64,000 nt of DNA from Bacteroidaceae bacterium (GCA_017559845.1 JAFYQQ010000001.1:28679-92678), one strand, 5' to 3'; counted from the stretch's first letter, positions 33,701 through 43,885 are shown. A program made the numbers and translations. Notes: generated by a model not told the origin, from the letters alone.

Positions 33701-36700
33701 TTATTGAACAACAACCTTGCGGCCATTTATGATATATATGCCCCTGGCGAGACGGTCTTTAGCATTGACCATGCGGCCATCGATTGTATAGATGTGACGG
33801 TCCATTGTACTTTGTTGTGTCTCATCCTCGGCAATGTCCAGAATGGGAGTGGGGTCATTCACCACATCAGGATATTTCTCCGCATACCCCAAAGTGTTGG
33901 CCAAATGGTCATAAATATGATTGGCGCGGGCTGCCAGCCATTCCTTGGCTATCTTCATTTGCTCTTCATAGTCCGCATAACCCCAAAGCTCGCTGTTGTG
34001 GTCAAAACTGGGCTGCGCATATTCTCTGTATTCATCGCAGAAGTCCAACAGCTCCTGTAGATGATTCTGGATGAAGTCTGTCCAGACACGGAAATATTCG
34101 CGTTCGAATGCTTCTCCGCTCTTATAACGCAGGTCTCTGGCATATTGCCATGCCTCCATGTTCGAAGCGCCAGTCCAGTAGTCTTCTGTGGGATTCATAT
34201 AGAAATAATTGTGGTTCTTTTCAAAACCGAAGCCCCAGTCCAAATCCCATACAGGACCGAAATGGATAAGGCTGTCGGCGTTCAGCACGTCACGACAGAA
34301 ATAATATGTGCTCTTGGGGTGCATGAGCTCGTAATTGACTACCAGCTCGTTGGTCATCAGGAACGTGGCCATACTTTGTACATTGGCGTGACTTTCAACT
34401 CCCGTTCCTTGCTTTAGGGCGCGGAGGAAACCGGTGATGAAACGCCTTTTTATATTATCTATAAACTCCTTCTTGTTTTCATCATCCCAAATATATTTAT
34501 CTTCGAATTCAGGTTCCTTAATGTTAACAGGCAGAGAGTAATAGGTTGTTGCAGTTCTGAATTTGTTTTGTTCGTCATAATAAGTATCCAGTTCCATGAG
34601 GACGGCATTGACCAAGGTGTCAGAGACATCAAGGCTATTGTTGCCAAAACCCACTTTCTCCGTCAGATTGTAGCTACCTCTGTATTCGCCATTGACATAA
34701 AGCTCTACGGGGATGAAATCGTTCGTAGCCTGTGTGCCTACCATGCGTGCCACCTTCATGCCGATGGCATTGCTCATCATGGACATGTGCTGTTTGTTGG
34801 CGATGAGGTTCCAGTGCTTGCCTTTCTTCAAGCCCAGTACGCTCGCTTTTGAACTGAACTTGAAGTGATAAGGATTCTTGTCCTTGGGATTGCTGGACCA
34901 TGAAGAGTTTCCGCGGCCCTTTATCTGCATCGGAGTCTCGGCCATATCGGGGAATACTCCGCCACCATCAATGGCTATGGTACCATCCTTGTATGTGGCC
35001 TTGGTGGATACGGGTCTGCCGTCGGCCGTTGTGATGTAGATGGCAGGCACTCCGTATTCGCCCGTAGGACTGTCTGTGAGGAAGTCTACTTGAATACGGT
35101 AGTCTTTACCGAAGGGCAGCATCATGAATTTGCCTCCTGCTGTTGTGCGCAACATCTGGTAATTCTCGCGTGAAACGGTGTAGATCACTTCGTGTTTGAA
35201 ACTGTTGCGGCTAATTTTGCTCTTTTGCAACTTGTCTGTGACATAGACTCTTGCGCCGGTGGTGTCAGAGAGTTGGAAAGAGGGCGTGAGCCATTTGCCA
35301 ATTCCAGCCACGGTCAACTGTATGATGCTGTCATTGATGATGGTACCCAAGGCATCCTCAATGATGTCGGGGTTGTATTTGTCGTTGAACTTGAAAGAAG
35401 TGATTTGTGCAAAATCTGTTGGAGCATCATTGCTGACGCGTTCATAATCGTCTGACTGATAAGTGAATGACGTGCCGTCTTTGGCGGTAATCTGCAACTT
35501 GCCGCCTGACTCTTCCACGCTGCTCAGATAACTTTCGGGGAATGCATCCACACCGCCATCTGTGCGGAAGACGTAACTGATGGGGCCTTCCGGTTCCAGC
35601 AAAGTGCTTCCGTCCTTTACCGTAACTTTACAGGAGGCATAGCAATAACCGCCATCCAGAGAATAGACACCGATTTGTGTGGTTCCCGGGGCAACGCCGG
35701 TGACTTCGCCAGTGGTGTTGTTTACAATGCAAATCTGTTCATCCTGAGAGAAGAACCAAACAGAAGTGTTGCTGGCATTCTGTGGTTCCAATGTGTATTT
35801 CAGCTTTGCGCTTTCGCCGGGGAACAAGGACAGGGAAGAAGGTTCTAATGTGATGGCGGTAACGTATACAAATTCGCCCACAGCATTTAGGTTCTGTTCA
35901 GTGAAGACAATGTTGGAGCCTTTGTCCTTTGGCGCATCGGCACTACGCCAAATGCCAATCCAGTTCTCGTTGTTGAAATCGTTCCAGCAGGATGTGGGAT
36001 AACCGGGATAATGGAAGTTGTAACCACCGGAGGCGTTGTCGCTCAATTTCCATTTGTAGGTGCCAATTGAGGTTGTCTTATTTTCCATCACAATCGGAGT
36101 CTCGTTCGAACCTCTGGAGGCATAGACCTTGTAAGTGGCACCGGACACGTAGTTGTAAATCTCAAATCCGTCTTCCGCATTTCCAACAAAAGCCCACAAC
36201 TGGTCTTCAAGAATGTTTTCCGTTTCTTCACACTGGAGTTTGTTGCCCTTGGTGTAGATGTTTTTCTTGCCACGGATGGTCATGGTGTACCAGTGTGTAT
36301 TGCTGGCCAACGAACCGTCTTCCAGTTTCTTTGTGGGTTTAAAAGGCAACCCTTCATAAGAGGGAGTGTCAGGGTCGCCGGAAATCAACTTGAATGTCAT
36401 ACGGCATCCGTTGTTTTCCGGAGCGCGATTGTTGACCCACAACGTAAGCAGGCCATCACCGTGAAGGTCGTTGATGCAGGCATAGTTGTCTTTAGGATAG
36501 TAGAAGTTATACCCGTTTCCGTTCTGCGAAACCTTGAATGTGCGAGGAGCAAATGCCTGGCCTATACCGGTCATCACAATCGGGTCATGTGTGGTGCCGT
36601 TGGCCGCATAGGCTATCTGACTGGCACCTTTTGCTTTGTTGAAGATTCTGAAGCCGGAAACATTGTCGCCAGTAAAGCACCACAGGAACTCGTCGCTTAA

Positions 36701-36979
36701 CTCGCCGGAAGAAACAGCCGAGCAATAAATCTGGTTGGTCCCTTTCTGCGTGTGCCAAAGCTTGTTGGAATTCACGCTGATGCTGTACCAGTGTGTGTCG
36801 CTGGCAAACTCGCCATTTTGGATGGTGGTGATTTCAAAAGGGATGTCTAATCCGTCATTCGCATCAGAATATTTTTCATCCAATTGGGCATATACGGATG
36901 TGGGAGCCATTAGGCTGATTAAAAAGAGCGCAGCTAACAAAAGATAGCGGCAATTGGCTTTGGCATTCTTCTTGTTCAT
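33701..36979 (-). CDS. Secreted CotH-kinase-domain protein with tandem N-terminal modules
   Basis: 1092 residues with a Sec signal ending PTSVYAQ. Two homologous modules of about 155 residues follow (about 50-205, GEFASDTHWYSISV...; about 220-370, GSLASNTHWYTMTI...), like those in the 1375-residue protein downstream. Next are a bacterial Ig-like (Big_2) domain (about 375-455, LEPSSLSLFPGESAKL...IGVYSLDGGYCYASCKV), a linker domain, then a CotH domain in the last 420 residues (MQIKGRGNSSWSSNPKDKNPYHFKF, GLKKGKHWNLIANKQ, HFGPVWDLDWGFGF). The end is a sorting tail (GRMVNAKDRLARGIYIINGRKVVVQ). CotH domains are atypical protein kinases in spore coats; in Bacteroidota the substrate is unknown. It has its own promoter and heads a three-gene run. 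Confidence 0.85.
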   Translation of the reverse strand: MNKKNAKANCRYLLLAALFLISLMAPTSVYAQLDEKYSDANDGLDIPFEITTIQNGEFASDTHWYSISVNSNKLWHTQKGTNQIYCSAVSSGELSDEFLWCFTGDNVSGFRIFNKAKGASQIAYAANGTTHDPIVMTGIGQAFAPRTFKVSQNGNGYNFYYPKDNYACINDLHGDGLLTLWVNNRAPENNGCRMTFKLISGDPDTPSYEGLPFKPTKKLEDGSLASNTHWYTMTIRGKKNIYTKGNKLQCEETENILEDQLWAFVGNAEDGFEIYNYVSGATYKVYASRGSNETPIVMENKTTSIGTYKWKLSDNASGGYNFHYPGYPTSCWNDFNNENWIGIWRSADAPKDKGSNIVFTEQNLNAVGEFVYVTAITLEPSSLSLFPGESAKLKYTLEPQNASNTSVWFFSQDEQICIVNNTTGEVTGVAPGTTQIGVYSLDGGYCYASCKVTVKDGSTLLEPEGPISYVFRTDGGVDAFPESYLSSVEESGGKLQITAKDGTSFTYQSDDYERVSNDAPTDFAQITSFKFNDKYNPDIIEDALGTIINDSIIQLTVAGIGKWLTPSFQLSDTTGARVYVTDKLQKSKISRNSFKHEVIYTVSRENYQMLRTTAGGKFMMLPFGKDYRIQVDFLTDSPTGEYGVPAIYITTADGRPVSTKATYKDGTIAIDGGGVFPDMAETPMQIKGRGNSSWSSNPKDKNPYHFKFSSKASVLGLKKGKHWNLIANKQHMSMMSNAIGMKVARMVGTQATNDFIPVELYVNGEYRGSYNLTEKVGFGNNSLDVSDTLVNAVLMELDTYYDEQNKFRTATTYYSLPVNIKEPEFEDKYIWDDENKKEFIDNIKRRFITGFLRALKQGTGVESHANVQSMATFLMTNELVVNYELMHPKSTYYFCRDVLNADSLIHFGPVWDLDWGFGFEKNHNYFYMNPTEDYWTGASNMEAWQYARDLRYKSGEAFEREYFRVWTDFIQNHLQELLDFCDEYREYAQPSFDHNSELWGYADYEEQMKIAKEWLAARANHIYDHLANTLGYAEKYPDVVNDPTPILDIAEDETQQSTMDRHIYTIDGRMVNAKDRLARGIYIINGRKVVVQ

Positions 36980-37002
36980 GAATTTTTCGATTGTTTATCG
37001 TG

Positions 37003-37034
37003 CAAAATTACGGGGTTTTAGCATAACAAGCAAA
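37003..37034 (-). promoter_or_regulatory. Promoter for the CotH-VOC-GH36 run
   Basis: Minus-strand TTTG (37034-37031), 20 nt, TAATTTTG (37010-37003). The leader would be only about 17 nt. Confidence 0.7.
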
Positions 37035-37343
37035 AAAATAAAGATAAAAATCTTTAAATAGTTTTAAAATCGGTTTCTTCTCAGCCAGAGGGCCTCGCTT
37101 CTTAATCGTAATAATCTTTTACAGAACAAATCCTATTGACATCATCAGTCTCGGTGCAATGACTTGTCTTAAATCCTATGCTGTAAGGTATGGCGCAAAA
37201 AACGGCCTCCCGTAGAAAAAAATTTTCTCTCGCGAGGAAAAAAGAAAACTGTCCTGTTCTAATCCTTTATCCCTGCTTGCTCAGTACGGCCTTGATCTTC
37301 CTAAAATGAAAAATATCAGATAGAAAAATATTTGACAGTTTGC

Positions 37344-37379
37344 AAAAAAAAGTCCGTAAGCCTGGTTGGACTTACGGAC
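37344..37379 (-). terminator. Terminator after the GH30-DUF308 operon
   Basis: GTCCGTAAG (37352-37360) and CTTACGGAC (37371-37379) form a 9-bp stem with a 10-nt loop, followed on the minus strand by eight T. Confidence 0.85.
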
Positions 37380-37409
37380 AAATTAGTGCAAGTGTTGAAA
37401 GCGAGATGC

Positions 37410-37979
37410 TTATTCTATAATTTCAGCTTCTTGTATGGCGTTTTCTTTCCTTATTTTCCGCTGGTATGCCGCCAGCCGTATGCCGTAGAACAATTCTGAC
37501 GCTCCGTTAAAAATGCAGCAACAGCCAATGATGACAAATGGTAATGAGGCCGACTGGAGAGGGTAGGCCAGAACCATTATGCCGGCTCCGGTTACGCAAA
37601 TCGGGAACAGGAAAGACCACCAACGCACCGGTGCAATGCGACGGTACATATAGATGGAAATCAGCTGGTTCATGCCTATTACTACAATGACAGCCCCTAA
37701 CAGGTACATCAAGATGGAAATGAACTTGTCGGGGAAAAGCCCCAACAGGACACCCAGACCGATGCTTCCCAGCCCGGTTAGAGGAAATACCGGCACCACA
37801 GGAGCCGATTTGGAGAATCTGGCACGAATGTAATGCAGGATTGACATCAGTCCGGAGAAAGCGAATAGCGCACCTATGACTTGGACAATGAATGACGGAG
37901 TGTCCGGATTAAGCACCAGCAACAAGCCAATCATGAACATGCATAGCGAGCGGAAGATGTAGCTTGAAAAAATTTTCAT
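37410..37979 (-). CDS. DUF308/HdeD-family membrane protein
   Basis: 189 residues with six predicted membrane segments arranged as repeated pairs (about 10-28, 32-50, 66-84, 87-108, 118-138, 143-165) and a charged cytoplasmic tail (KIRKENAIQEAEIIE). Small HdeD-like inner-membrane proteins are linked to acid or stress response in enterics; the role in Bacteroidota is unknown. It starts 17 nt after the GH30 gene and shares its terminator. Confidence 0.8.
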   Translation of the reverse strand: MKIFSSYIFRSLCMFMIGLLLVLNPDTPSFIVQVIGALFAFSGLMSILHYIRARFSKSAPVVPVFPLTGLGSIGLGVLLGLFPDKFISILMYLLGAVIVVIGMNQLISIYMYRRIAPVRWWSFLFPICVTGAGIMVLAYPLQSASLPFVIIGCCCIFNGASELFYGIRLAAYQRKIRKENAIQEAEIIE

Positions 37980-37996
37980 ATTTGTACGTTGTTAGG

Positions 37997-39433
37997 TTAC
38001 CACTGGAATGATGATACCGCACGGGCAGGGATGGTGTAGTTTACATAGTCCTTACCATTGGCGGAAACACTGAATTCGATGGGGTGGTTGGCTTCGTTCA
38101 TGCAGACAAATGCAATGCTTTTGTCCGGATTGACGAAGGCGGAGCACATCAGTCCTTGCGGCAAATGTGGCAATTTTGTCTGCACTCTGACTGCGCCGGG
38201 CTTGACCACTTTGGACAGATGTCCAATGATGTAATAATGAGAGTTGTAGGTGATGTCCGTATAGTTTGAACGCTCAATGTCCACCGCGCCATAACAAGTC
38301 TGGCATCCACCTTCGCGGTTGGGGCCACGCTCCGAGTCGAGCATCAGATTCCATACCATAACGGCTTTGCATCCGTTGTTTACGGTGCCCAGTGCCACCT
38401 CTCTCATGTCATCTGTAAGACGCTTGGCCAGATTGCGGCCGTCGTTCCACATACCGATACTTGTCTCAGTGAAAATCAGTTCCTTGTCGGGACGCTTGTA
38501 TCCTACGTCAAGAAGTTCTTCCCTGTTGCCTCCGTAATTGTGATAGGCGGCTCCGGTAAGGAAGGCTGCGGCTTCTTCGTCATTATAGATTTTCAGTGTG
38601 TAATCTTCTTCATCTATAATGTTGTCATAGTTGTAATTATGGTCAAACGCATAGATTTTTGCGGTGATTTCGGCACGCTTGAAGGCTGGTCCTAATGCGT
38701 CGCGGACAAACTTGAGCTCTTCGCGCCAGCCCATATACAACGAAGCGGAATTGCCACGGTTAAGAGGTTCATTCTGAGGGGTTACCGCATATATAGAGAT
38801 GCCATGTTCGGCAAAAGCCTGCACCCATTTGACAAAATAGGTGGCATAGTCTTGGTAATACATGGGGTTGAGTTGCCCGCTTGTCCATGAATCAAATGGT
38901 TTCAAGTCTTTTAAATTGTCCACTTTCATCCATTTGGGGCATGTCCAAGGCAATCCGAGAATTTTTATCTCGGGGTTGATTTCAAGAATCTCCTTGAGAA
39001 TGGGGATGACGTATTCAAGTTCTTCTTTTTGCAAGGCGAAGTTCTCTATGCCAGGCTTGTCGCAACAAGTATATTCGCTAAGGGAGAAGTCGGAACAGCC
39101 GATACTGATGCGGATGTAGCTGTATCCCAATCCTTTGGTGTGGGAGAAGGTCTTCACAAGGAAGTCCTTTCGGGCAGCTTCGCTCATCTGCATCAAGTTG
39201 TAGCAGGAACTGCCGGTTACCGCAGCGCCGAATCCGTCCATTTCCTGGTATTTTACATTCGGGTCAATGATAATCTGCAATGGATTTTCTGCCGTTTCCT
39301 CAAGTTTGATTTTCTGCAAATCAAAAGATTGCTCGCGGTTTGCCGTGGTGGTCATCACCTGTGCTTTGCGGGCAAAGCCACAGATGGGCATGCAAGTAAG
39401 GCATGCGAGCAGTAGTAGATGCTTCTTTTTCAT
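37997..39433 (-). CDS. GH30-family glycoside hydrolase (glucosylceramidase / beta-1,6-glucanase type)
   Basis: 478 residues with an N-terminal signal peptide ending CGFA. The mature part has the GH30 TIM barrel plus side beta-sandwich. Motifs are YQEMDGFGAAVTGSSC, YIRISIGCSDFS, ILGLPWTCPKWMK, and the acid/base Glu222 in AVTPQNEPLN. The nucleophile is Glu323 in LIFTETSIGMW. The AVVWNLMLD-like AVMVWNLMLDSERGPN is also typical. In gut Bacteroides this type includes beta-1,6-glucanases acting on fungal glucan, but the sequence alone does not separate that from glucosylceramidase. It forms an operon with the DUF308 gene. Confidence 0.87.
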   Translation of the reverse strand: MKKKHLLLLACLTCMPICGFARKAQVMTTTANREQSFDLQKIKLEETAENPLQIIIDPNVKYQEMDGFGAAVTGSSCYNLMQMSEAARKDFLVKTFSHTKGLGYSYIRISIGCSDFSLSEYTCCDKPGIENFALQKEELEYVIPILKEILEINPEIKILGLPWTCPKWMKVDNLKDLKPFDSWTSGQLNPMYYQDYATYFVKWVQAFAEHGISIYAVTPQNEPLNRGNSASLYMGWREELKFVRDALGPAFKRAEITAKIYAFDHNYNYDNIIDEEDYTLKIYNDEEAAAFLTGAAYHNYGGNREELLDVGYKRPDKELIFTETSIGMWNDGRNLAKRLTDDMREVALGTVNNGCKAVMVWNLMLDSERGPNREGGCQTCYGAVDIERSNYTDITYNSHYYIIGHLSKVVKPGAVRVQTKLPHLPQGLMCSAFVNPDKSIAFVCMNEANHPIEFSVSANGKDYVNYTIPARAVSSFQW

Positions 39434-39463
39434 TTTTTCCAGATATTAGGAGTTACTGTCTGC

Positions 39464-39471
39464 AAAGGTAT
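39464..39471 (-). promoter_or_regulatory. -7 box for the GH30 gene
   Basis: Minus-strand TACCTTTG (39471-39464), 31 nt before the ATG; no -33 box is evident. Confidence 0.45.
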
Positions 39472-39594
39472 GGAAAGTTTTTCAGAGTTGTGCGTTTAAA
39501 TGTATGTAATTTTGAATTTTAAGTATATTTAGCAGTTCATAAAGAACACTTCTTTGTGATAAAAATGCATTTATGTAAAAAAATGTTTTTTTTT

Positions 39595-39626
39595 CTTGTC
39601 CGTATAATAAAAATAGTGTACTTTTG
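39595..39626 (+). promoter_or_regulatory. Promoter for the 1375-residue secreted protein
   Basis: CTTG (39595-39598), 20 nt, TACTTTTG (39619-39626), preceded by a T-rich tract. The leader is about 75 nt. Confidence 0.65.
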
Positions 39627-39707
39627 TACATTATTCCTGTATAAGGTGTAAATGTGGACAATACATTAATTAAATAAAATAAAACATTTAACAAAACAAT
39701 TAAATTT

Positions 39708-42700
39708 ATGAAAGCGAAAAGACTACTTACGTCTCTGGCGTTAATCGCCAGCACGGGGGTTGCATTGCATGCGCAGTACAACCCAAGTCTCAGGCCCCAA
39801 GCAGATGCTCAGTGGGATTTTGAGAACGAGAGTAATTTGACAGAGAACACCATCGCTGGTTCTGCATTGTCAATTGAATGCGGTGTTGCTGGAAACAAGA
39901 GCTTCGAAGTGACCGCAAACAGCATCACTTCAATTGCTGGCCCTGCCGAGAACGACAAGGCTATCACTGTACATGCAGGTGACATTTTCAAAATGAACAC
40001 AGGCACAACTGAGACTGTAAGCAACTACACATTGCTGTGGAATGTACGTATCAGTTCTGCTAACAAATTCCACGCTCTGATCCAGACTGCCAATGACAAC
40101 ACCACTGACGGTGATTTGTTCATTAACAGAAATACTCCCTCTGTCGGACTCAACTTCACCGGATTTGGTTATGCCGGAGAGGCTACTATCAACGAATGGC
40201 ACACCATCGTGCTTAGCGTTAAGGACGGCATCCCCACCACATATATGGATGGCAAGCTTCTGGTTGCAGGAACTACCGCAAATGAGCGTTTCACCCTGCA
40301 AAATGGCTACGGCCTGCTCTTCTGTGATGAAGATGGCGAATATGATGACATCGACGTTGCACAGATTGCATATTGGGGTCGTACGCTGGCAAAGGAAGAA
40401 ATCTTCCCCGTAGAACAGACTGCAGAAATGCCCGAATTGGTTGACGGTTTCTATCAGTTGGAAGATGCAAATGACTTGGCATGGTTTGCCGAGTATGTTA
40501 ATGCCGGAGAAACAGCAGCAAACGCTGTCCTCACAGCCGACATTGACATGGCAGGAGTAACTTATGCCCCCATCGGTCACGTAGACGCCAAGTACAAGGG
40601 TAAGTTCGACGGTCAGAATCACGTAATCAGCAACTTGGTTATTAACCAGCCCGATAAGGACTACGTAGGTGTATTCGGTATGATTACAGGTGGTGCTGAA
40701 ATCAAGCACTTTACTGTAGACAACACCTGTTCTATTTCTGGTAAGGCTTTCGTTGCTGTTATTGGTGGTTCAAATGACGGTGGTACCATCGTTATTGACG
40801 GAATCGGTTGTGAAGCCATCATTACCGGTAGCGCTCAGAACGTTGCTGGTATCTATGGTGTAAACATGGGTAGCGCTGCCACTCCTCTGATTAGCAACTG
40901 CTATGTAACAGGTAAGATTACTGGTGCTCGCGAGAGCGGTGCCATCACAGGTTGGGCAAACAAGGGTACAATCACCAACTGTTACAGCGTTGCCGAAGTA
41001 GTAGGCGCTGACGGTGCGGATAAGGACTTCAGCAGAGGTAACCCCACAACCATCAACAGCTATACCTTGACTGGTATCCAGGGTACAAAAGCAATCGCCG
41101 AAGAAGACCTTACTTCTGGTAAGTTGGCGTTCTTGCTGAACGGCTTGCAGGAAGACATCCACTTCGTACAGACTATTGGCACCGATACTTATCCCAAGCT
41201 TACTGGCGGCAAGCAGGTATATATGATTTGCGCTGATGGTATCGATTGTACTGGTACTCCTAAGGGCGACAATTTTACCTACACTAACGATGGTTCTAAC
41301 GTAACAGCAGTGGATCCCCACAACGTTGTTGAAGGTGTTTGTACAGTATGTGACCTTCTTTTTGAAGATGCATTCCAGCCCAATGAAGATGGTGTTTACG
41401 AAATCTCAACTCCTCAAGGACTGTACTACTTCGCACACAGAGTTTCAACTCGTCCTTCTCGCGAGAAATTCAAGGCAGTCCTTACAGCTGACATCGACTA
41501 CACCCATTTCAACAGAATGATTGGTGGTCGTGGTAACGAACAGAACTTCGAAGGCGAATTCGATGGCCAGGGTCATACCGTAACCATCAACTTGACTAAG
41601 CCCAACACATCTAACTATAATGAATGTTCTTTGTTCGGTGGTGCAAACAATGGTATCATCAAGAACTTGATCATCGAAGGAACCATCAATTCAAACGACA
41701 AGTTCGCAGCTGCTGTAGTTGGTCGTACTTGGGGTAACTGCGTTATTGAAAACGTTATCAGCAATGTAAAGATCATCAGCACCAAGGCAGGTGACGCCAC
41801 TAACGGTGGTATCGTTGGTGTGGTTGCAGGTGGCCAGACAACCATCAAGAATGTTTTGGTTGCCGGTTCACAGGAATCTGAAGTTGGCACAGAATGCTGT
41901 GGTGGTATCGTTGGTTGGACCGAAGGTGCTGGCTCTACAGTTGCCGAAAACGTATTGGTTATCTCAGATCTTGCAGTTAGCGCAAATGGTTCTGACATTA
42001 CCAGCCGTAACAACGGCCGCTTCACTGGAACCAACGTTTACTATGCTACTTCTTTCCAGGGTGAAGGTGCTAACTACAGCAAGGCTACAGCAACCAATGC
42101 TGAAGAAATGGCAAGCGGTAAGATTGCAGCTGCTTTGGGCTGGGGTCAGGCTCTTGGAACAGATGCTGTTCCTTCTCCCTTCAGCACAGACAAGGTATAT
42201 AAATATGGTAGCGAATACACCAATACTTACAGCGCTGCATTGACAATGCCCGTATTGAGTACTCCCGAAAACCCCGTATTCTATTATATTAAGAATGTAC
42301 GCCGCAACCAGTACGTTAACTACACTGGTGCTCAGATGAGCCAGGTAGCTGCTTCTGCTGGTTACGAAAACATGTTCTACTTCGTTGCTGCCGGTGAGCC
42401 TCAGGGCAACATTGTTCCTGTTCGCATCTACAACGCCGTTGCTGGTGGCAAGGCAATGAAGGACTTCTTCAACTGGGGCGACGCAACCACTTGGAACATC
42501 TTGACCAACACAGACACTAACAACAGAGGTTCTAAGGACGGTCTCTTCATCGGTACTTCAACCAACCCCGGCGACAACGCATGGTGGAATGACCACAGCG
42601 GTCAGTGGGTAGGTAGCTGGAGCTGCGACGCTGGTTCTGTATGGACATTCGAACCCGTAGCCATCGAAGACGTTCCCGAAATGGCAACTGTTACTTACAA

Positions 42701-43835
42701 CCACATGAACAACGGACAGGTTCTCAAGACCGAAAAGGGTGCATTCATCGTAGGTCAGCCCTTCACTGCTCCCGCACTTCCTGCATACGTTAGCGCAGCC
42801 ACTCCCGAAGGTGTTGTAGAAGGTGATGCCTCATTCGACATCGAGGTAGAGTTCACCACTCCCTTCGAAGCTTCTACTGACTTTGCAAATGCCAAGTGGT
42901 ATCGCATGATGGGCCACATTGACGCTCCTAAATACCTCCATTATACTGAAGGCGAGATGAGAACTGGTGACTCTTCTTATGCTGACAACTACCTCTGGAG
43001 CTTCTATGGTAATCCTTATGAAGGTTACAAGGTAATGAACCTTGCAGCTGGTGATGGCGTATATCTGAATGTTCCTCAAACAGCCAACGGTGTAGCAGTT
43101 ACAATGAATGAAAATGCAACTGTTTGGTCTATTGCCAGCCGTGACGAAAACATCTTCGGTTTTGCTAGCAATGGCTTCTTTGTAAACCGTCATGGTGGTG
43201 CTTCTGCAACTGTAATGAAGCTGTGGCAAAATGGCCCCGCTGGTGACAACGGTTCAACCTTGATGGTAGAGGAGCTGGAATTTGATTTGGCAAATCGTTA
43301 CACTGTATACGATGCAACTCCCACAGCAATTGCTTCTAAGAATGGTGTAACCATGCTGTCAACAGCGACCGAACTTGTTATTGCTGCATTTGCTGGTTCT
43401 GTTCAGATTGTAGACGAAACAGCACAGGTTGTGGTTTATGACTACTTTGCAGACAAGACTTTCAACATCACTCCTGTAGTAGATGGTAACAAGGTTAAGA
43501 TTACTCTGCCCGAGGCTTATGCAAGCAGCGCCCTGCTTTATGTGACTATTCCCGCTGGCATGATTCAGATGGACAATAGCGTTGCTTTGGAGGGTGATAC
43601 CAAGTTCACATACTATGTTCATGGTTCTGACTTCATCACTGAAGAGGTAATTAACAAGATCATGAGCATCATTGGTGGTGGAGAAACTGCTATTGAAGGT
43701 GTAGTATCTGGCCAGACTACTGTTGATGTATACAGCATTAACGGTGCCGCTGTGAAGAAGGGTGCAAATGCAGCTGACCTCAAGGCACTGAAGGGCATCT
43801 ACATTGTAAACGGCAAGAAGGTTATCTTGAAGTAA
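39708..43835 (+). CDS. Large secreted LamG/GLUG-repeat protein with C-terminal sorting tail
   Basis: 1375 residues with a Sec signal ending ALHAQ. A LamG/concanavalin-like domain (about 30-235, AQWDFENESNLTEN...GYGLLFCDEDGEYDDIDVAQIAYWGRTLA) comes first. Two stretches of GLUG-type beta-helix repeats follow (about 245-440 and 555-780; TADIDMAGVTYAPIGHVDAKYKGKFDGQNHVISNLVI, GGIVGWTEGAGSTVAENVLVI). Two modules like those of the CotH protein (about 850-1000 and 1060-1195) and a sorting tail (DVYSINGAAVKKGANAADLKALKGIYIVNGKKV) end the protein. GLUG repeats occur in surface adhesins and IgA-protease-like proteins; no catalytic site is visible. Codon use is strikingly biased (AAC, GGT, CGT, GAA, ACC), unlike its neighbours, which suggests very high expression. 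Confidence 0.82.
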   Translation: MKAKRLLTSLALIASTGVALHAQYNPSLRPQADAQWDFENESNLTENTIAGSALSIECGVAGNKSFEVTANSITSIAGPAENDKAITVHAGDIFKMNTGTTETVSNYTLLWNVRISSANKFHALIQTANDNTTDGDLFINRNTPSVGLNFTGFGYAGEATINEWHTIVLSVKDGIPTTYMDGKLLVAGTTANERFTLQNGYGLLFCDEDGEYDDIDVAQIAYWGRTLAKEEIFPVEQTAEMPELVDGFYQLEDANDLAWFAEYVNAGETAANAVLTADIDMAGVTYAPIGHVDAKYKGKFDGQNHVISNLVINQPDKDYVGVFGMITGGAEIKHFTVDNTCSISGKAFVAVIGGSNDGGTIVIDGIGCEAIITGSAQNVAGIYGVNMGSAATPLISNCYVTGKITGARESGAITGWANKGTITNCYSVAEVVGADGADKDFSRGNPTTINSYTLTGIQGTKAIAEEDLTSGKLAFLLNGLQEDIHFVQTIGTDTYPKLTGGKQVYMICADGIDCTGTPKGDNFTYTNDGSNVTAVDPHNVVEGVCTVCDLLFEDAFQPNEDGVYEISTPQGLYYFAHRVSTRPSREKFKAVLTADIDYTHFNRMIGGRGNEQNFEGEFDGQGHTVTINLTKPNTSNYNECSLFGGANNGIIKNLIIEGTINSNDKFAAAVVGRTWGNCVIENVISNVKIISTKAGDATNGGIVGVVAGGQTTIKNVLVAGSQESEVGTECCGGIVGWTEGAGSTVAENVLVISDLAVSANGSDITSRNNGRFTGTNVYYATSFQGEGANYSKATATNAEEMASGKIAAALGWGQALGTDAVPSPFSTDKVYKYGSEYTNTYSAALTMPVLSTPENPVFYYIKNVRRNQYVNYTGAQMSQVAASAGYENMFYFVAAGEPQGNIVPVRIYNAVAGGKAMKDFFNWGDATTWNILTNTDTNNRGSKDGLFIGTSTNPGDNAWWNDHSGQWVGSWSCDAGSVWTFEPVAIEDVPEMATVTYNHMNNGQVLKTEKGAFIVGQPFTAPALPAYVSAATPEGVVEGDASFDIEVEFTTPFEASTDFANAKWYRMMGHIDAPKYLHYTEGEMRTGDSSYADNYLWSFYGNPYEGYKVMNLAAGDGVYLNVPQTANGVAVTMNENATVWSIASRDENIFGFASNGFFVNRHGGASATVMKLWQNGPAGDNGSTLMVEELEFDLANRYTVYDATPTAIASKNGVTMLSTATELVIAAFAGSVQIVDETAQVVVYDYFADKTFNITPVVDGNKVKITLPEAYASSALLYVTIPAGMIQMDNSVALEGDTKFTYYVHGSDFITEEVINKIMSIIGGGETAIEGVVSGQTTVDVYSINGAAVKKGANAADLKALKGIYIVNGKKVILK

Positions 43836-43842
43836 CAAGATT

Positions 43843-43870
43843 ATAGAGTGCTGACAAAACAGCACTCTAT
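43843..43870 (+). terminator. First hairpin after the 1375-residue gene
   Basis: ATAGAGTGCT (43843-43852) pairs with AGCACTCTAT (43861-43870), a 10-bp stem with an 8-nt loop. Confidence 0.65.
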
Positions 43871-43885
43871 ATCCTACTAACAATA

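Larger units (their letters stand above)
36980..37409. other. Intergenic region, 430 nt, no gene seen
   Basis: It contains the CotH-gene promoter at its left end and the terminator of the DUF308 gene at its right end. Between them (about 37035-37340) I see AT-rich sequence with short A/T palindromes (for example AGAAAAAAATTTTCT near 37217) but no open frame, tRNA or repeat family. Confidence 0.6.
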
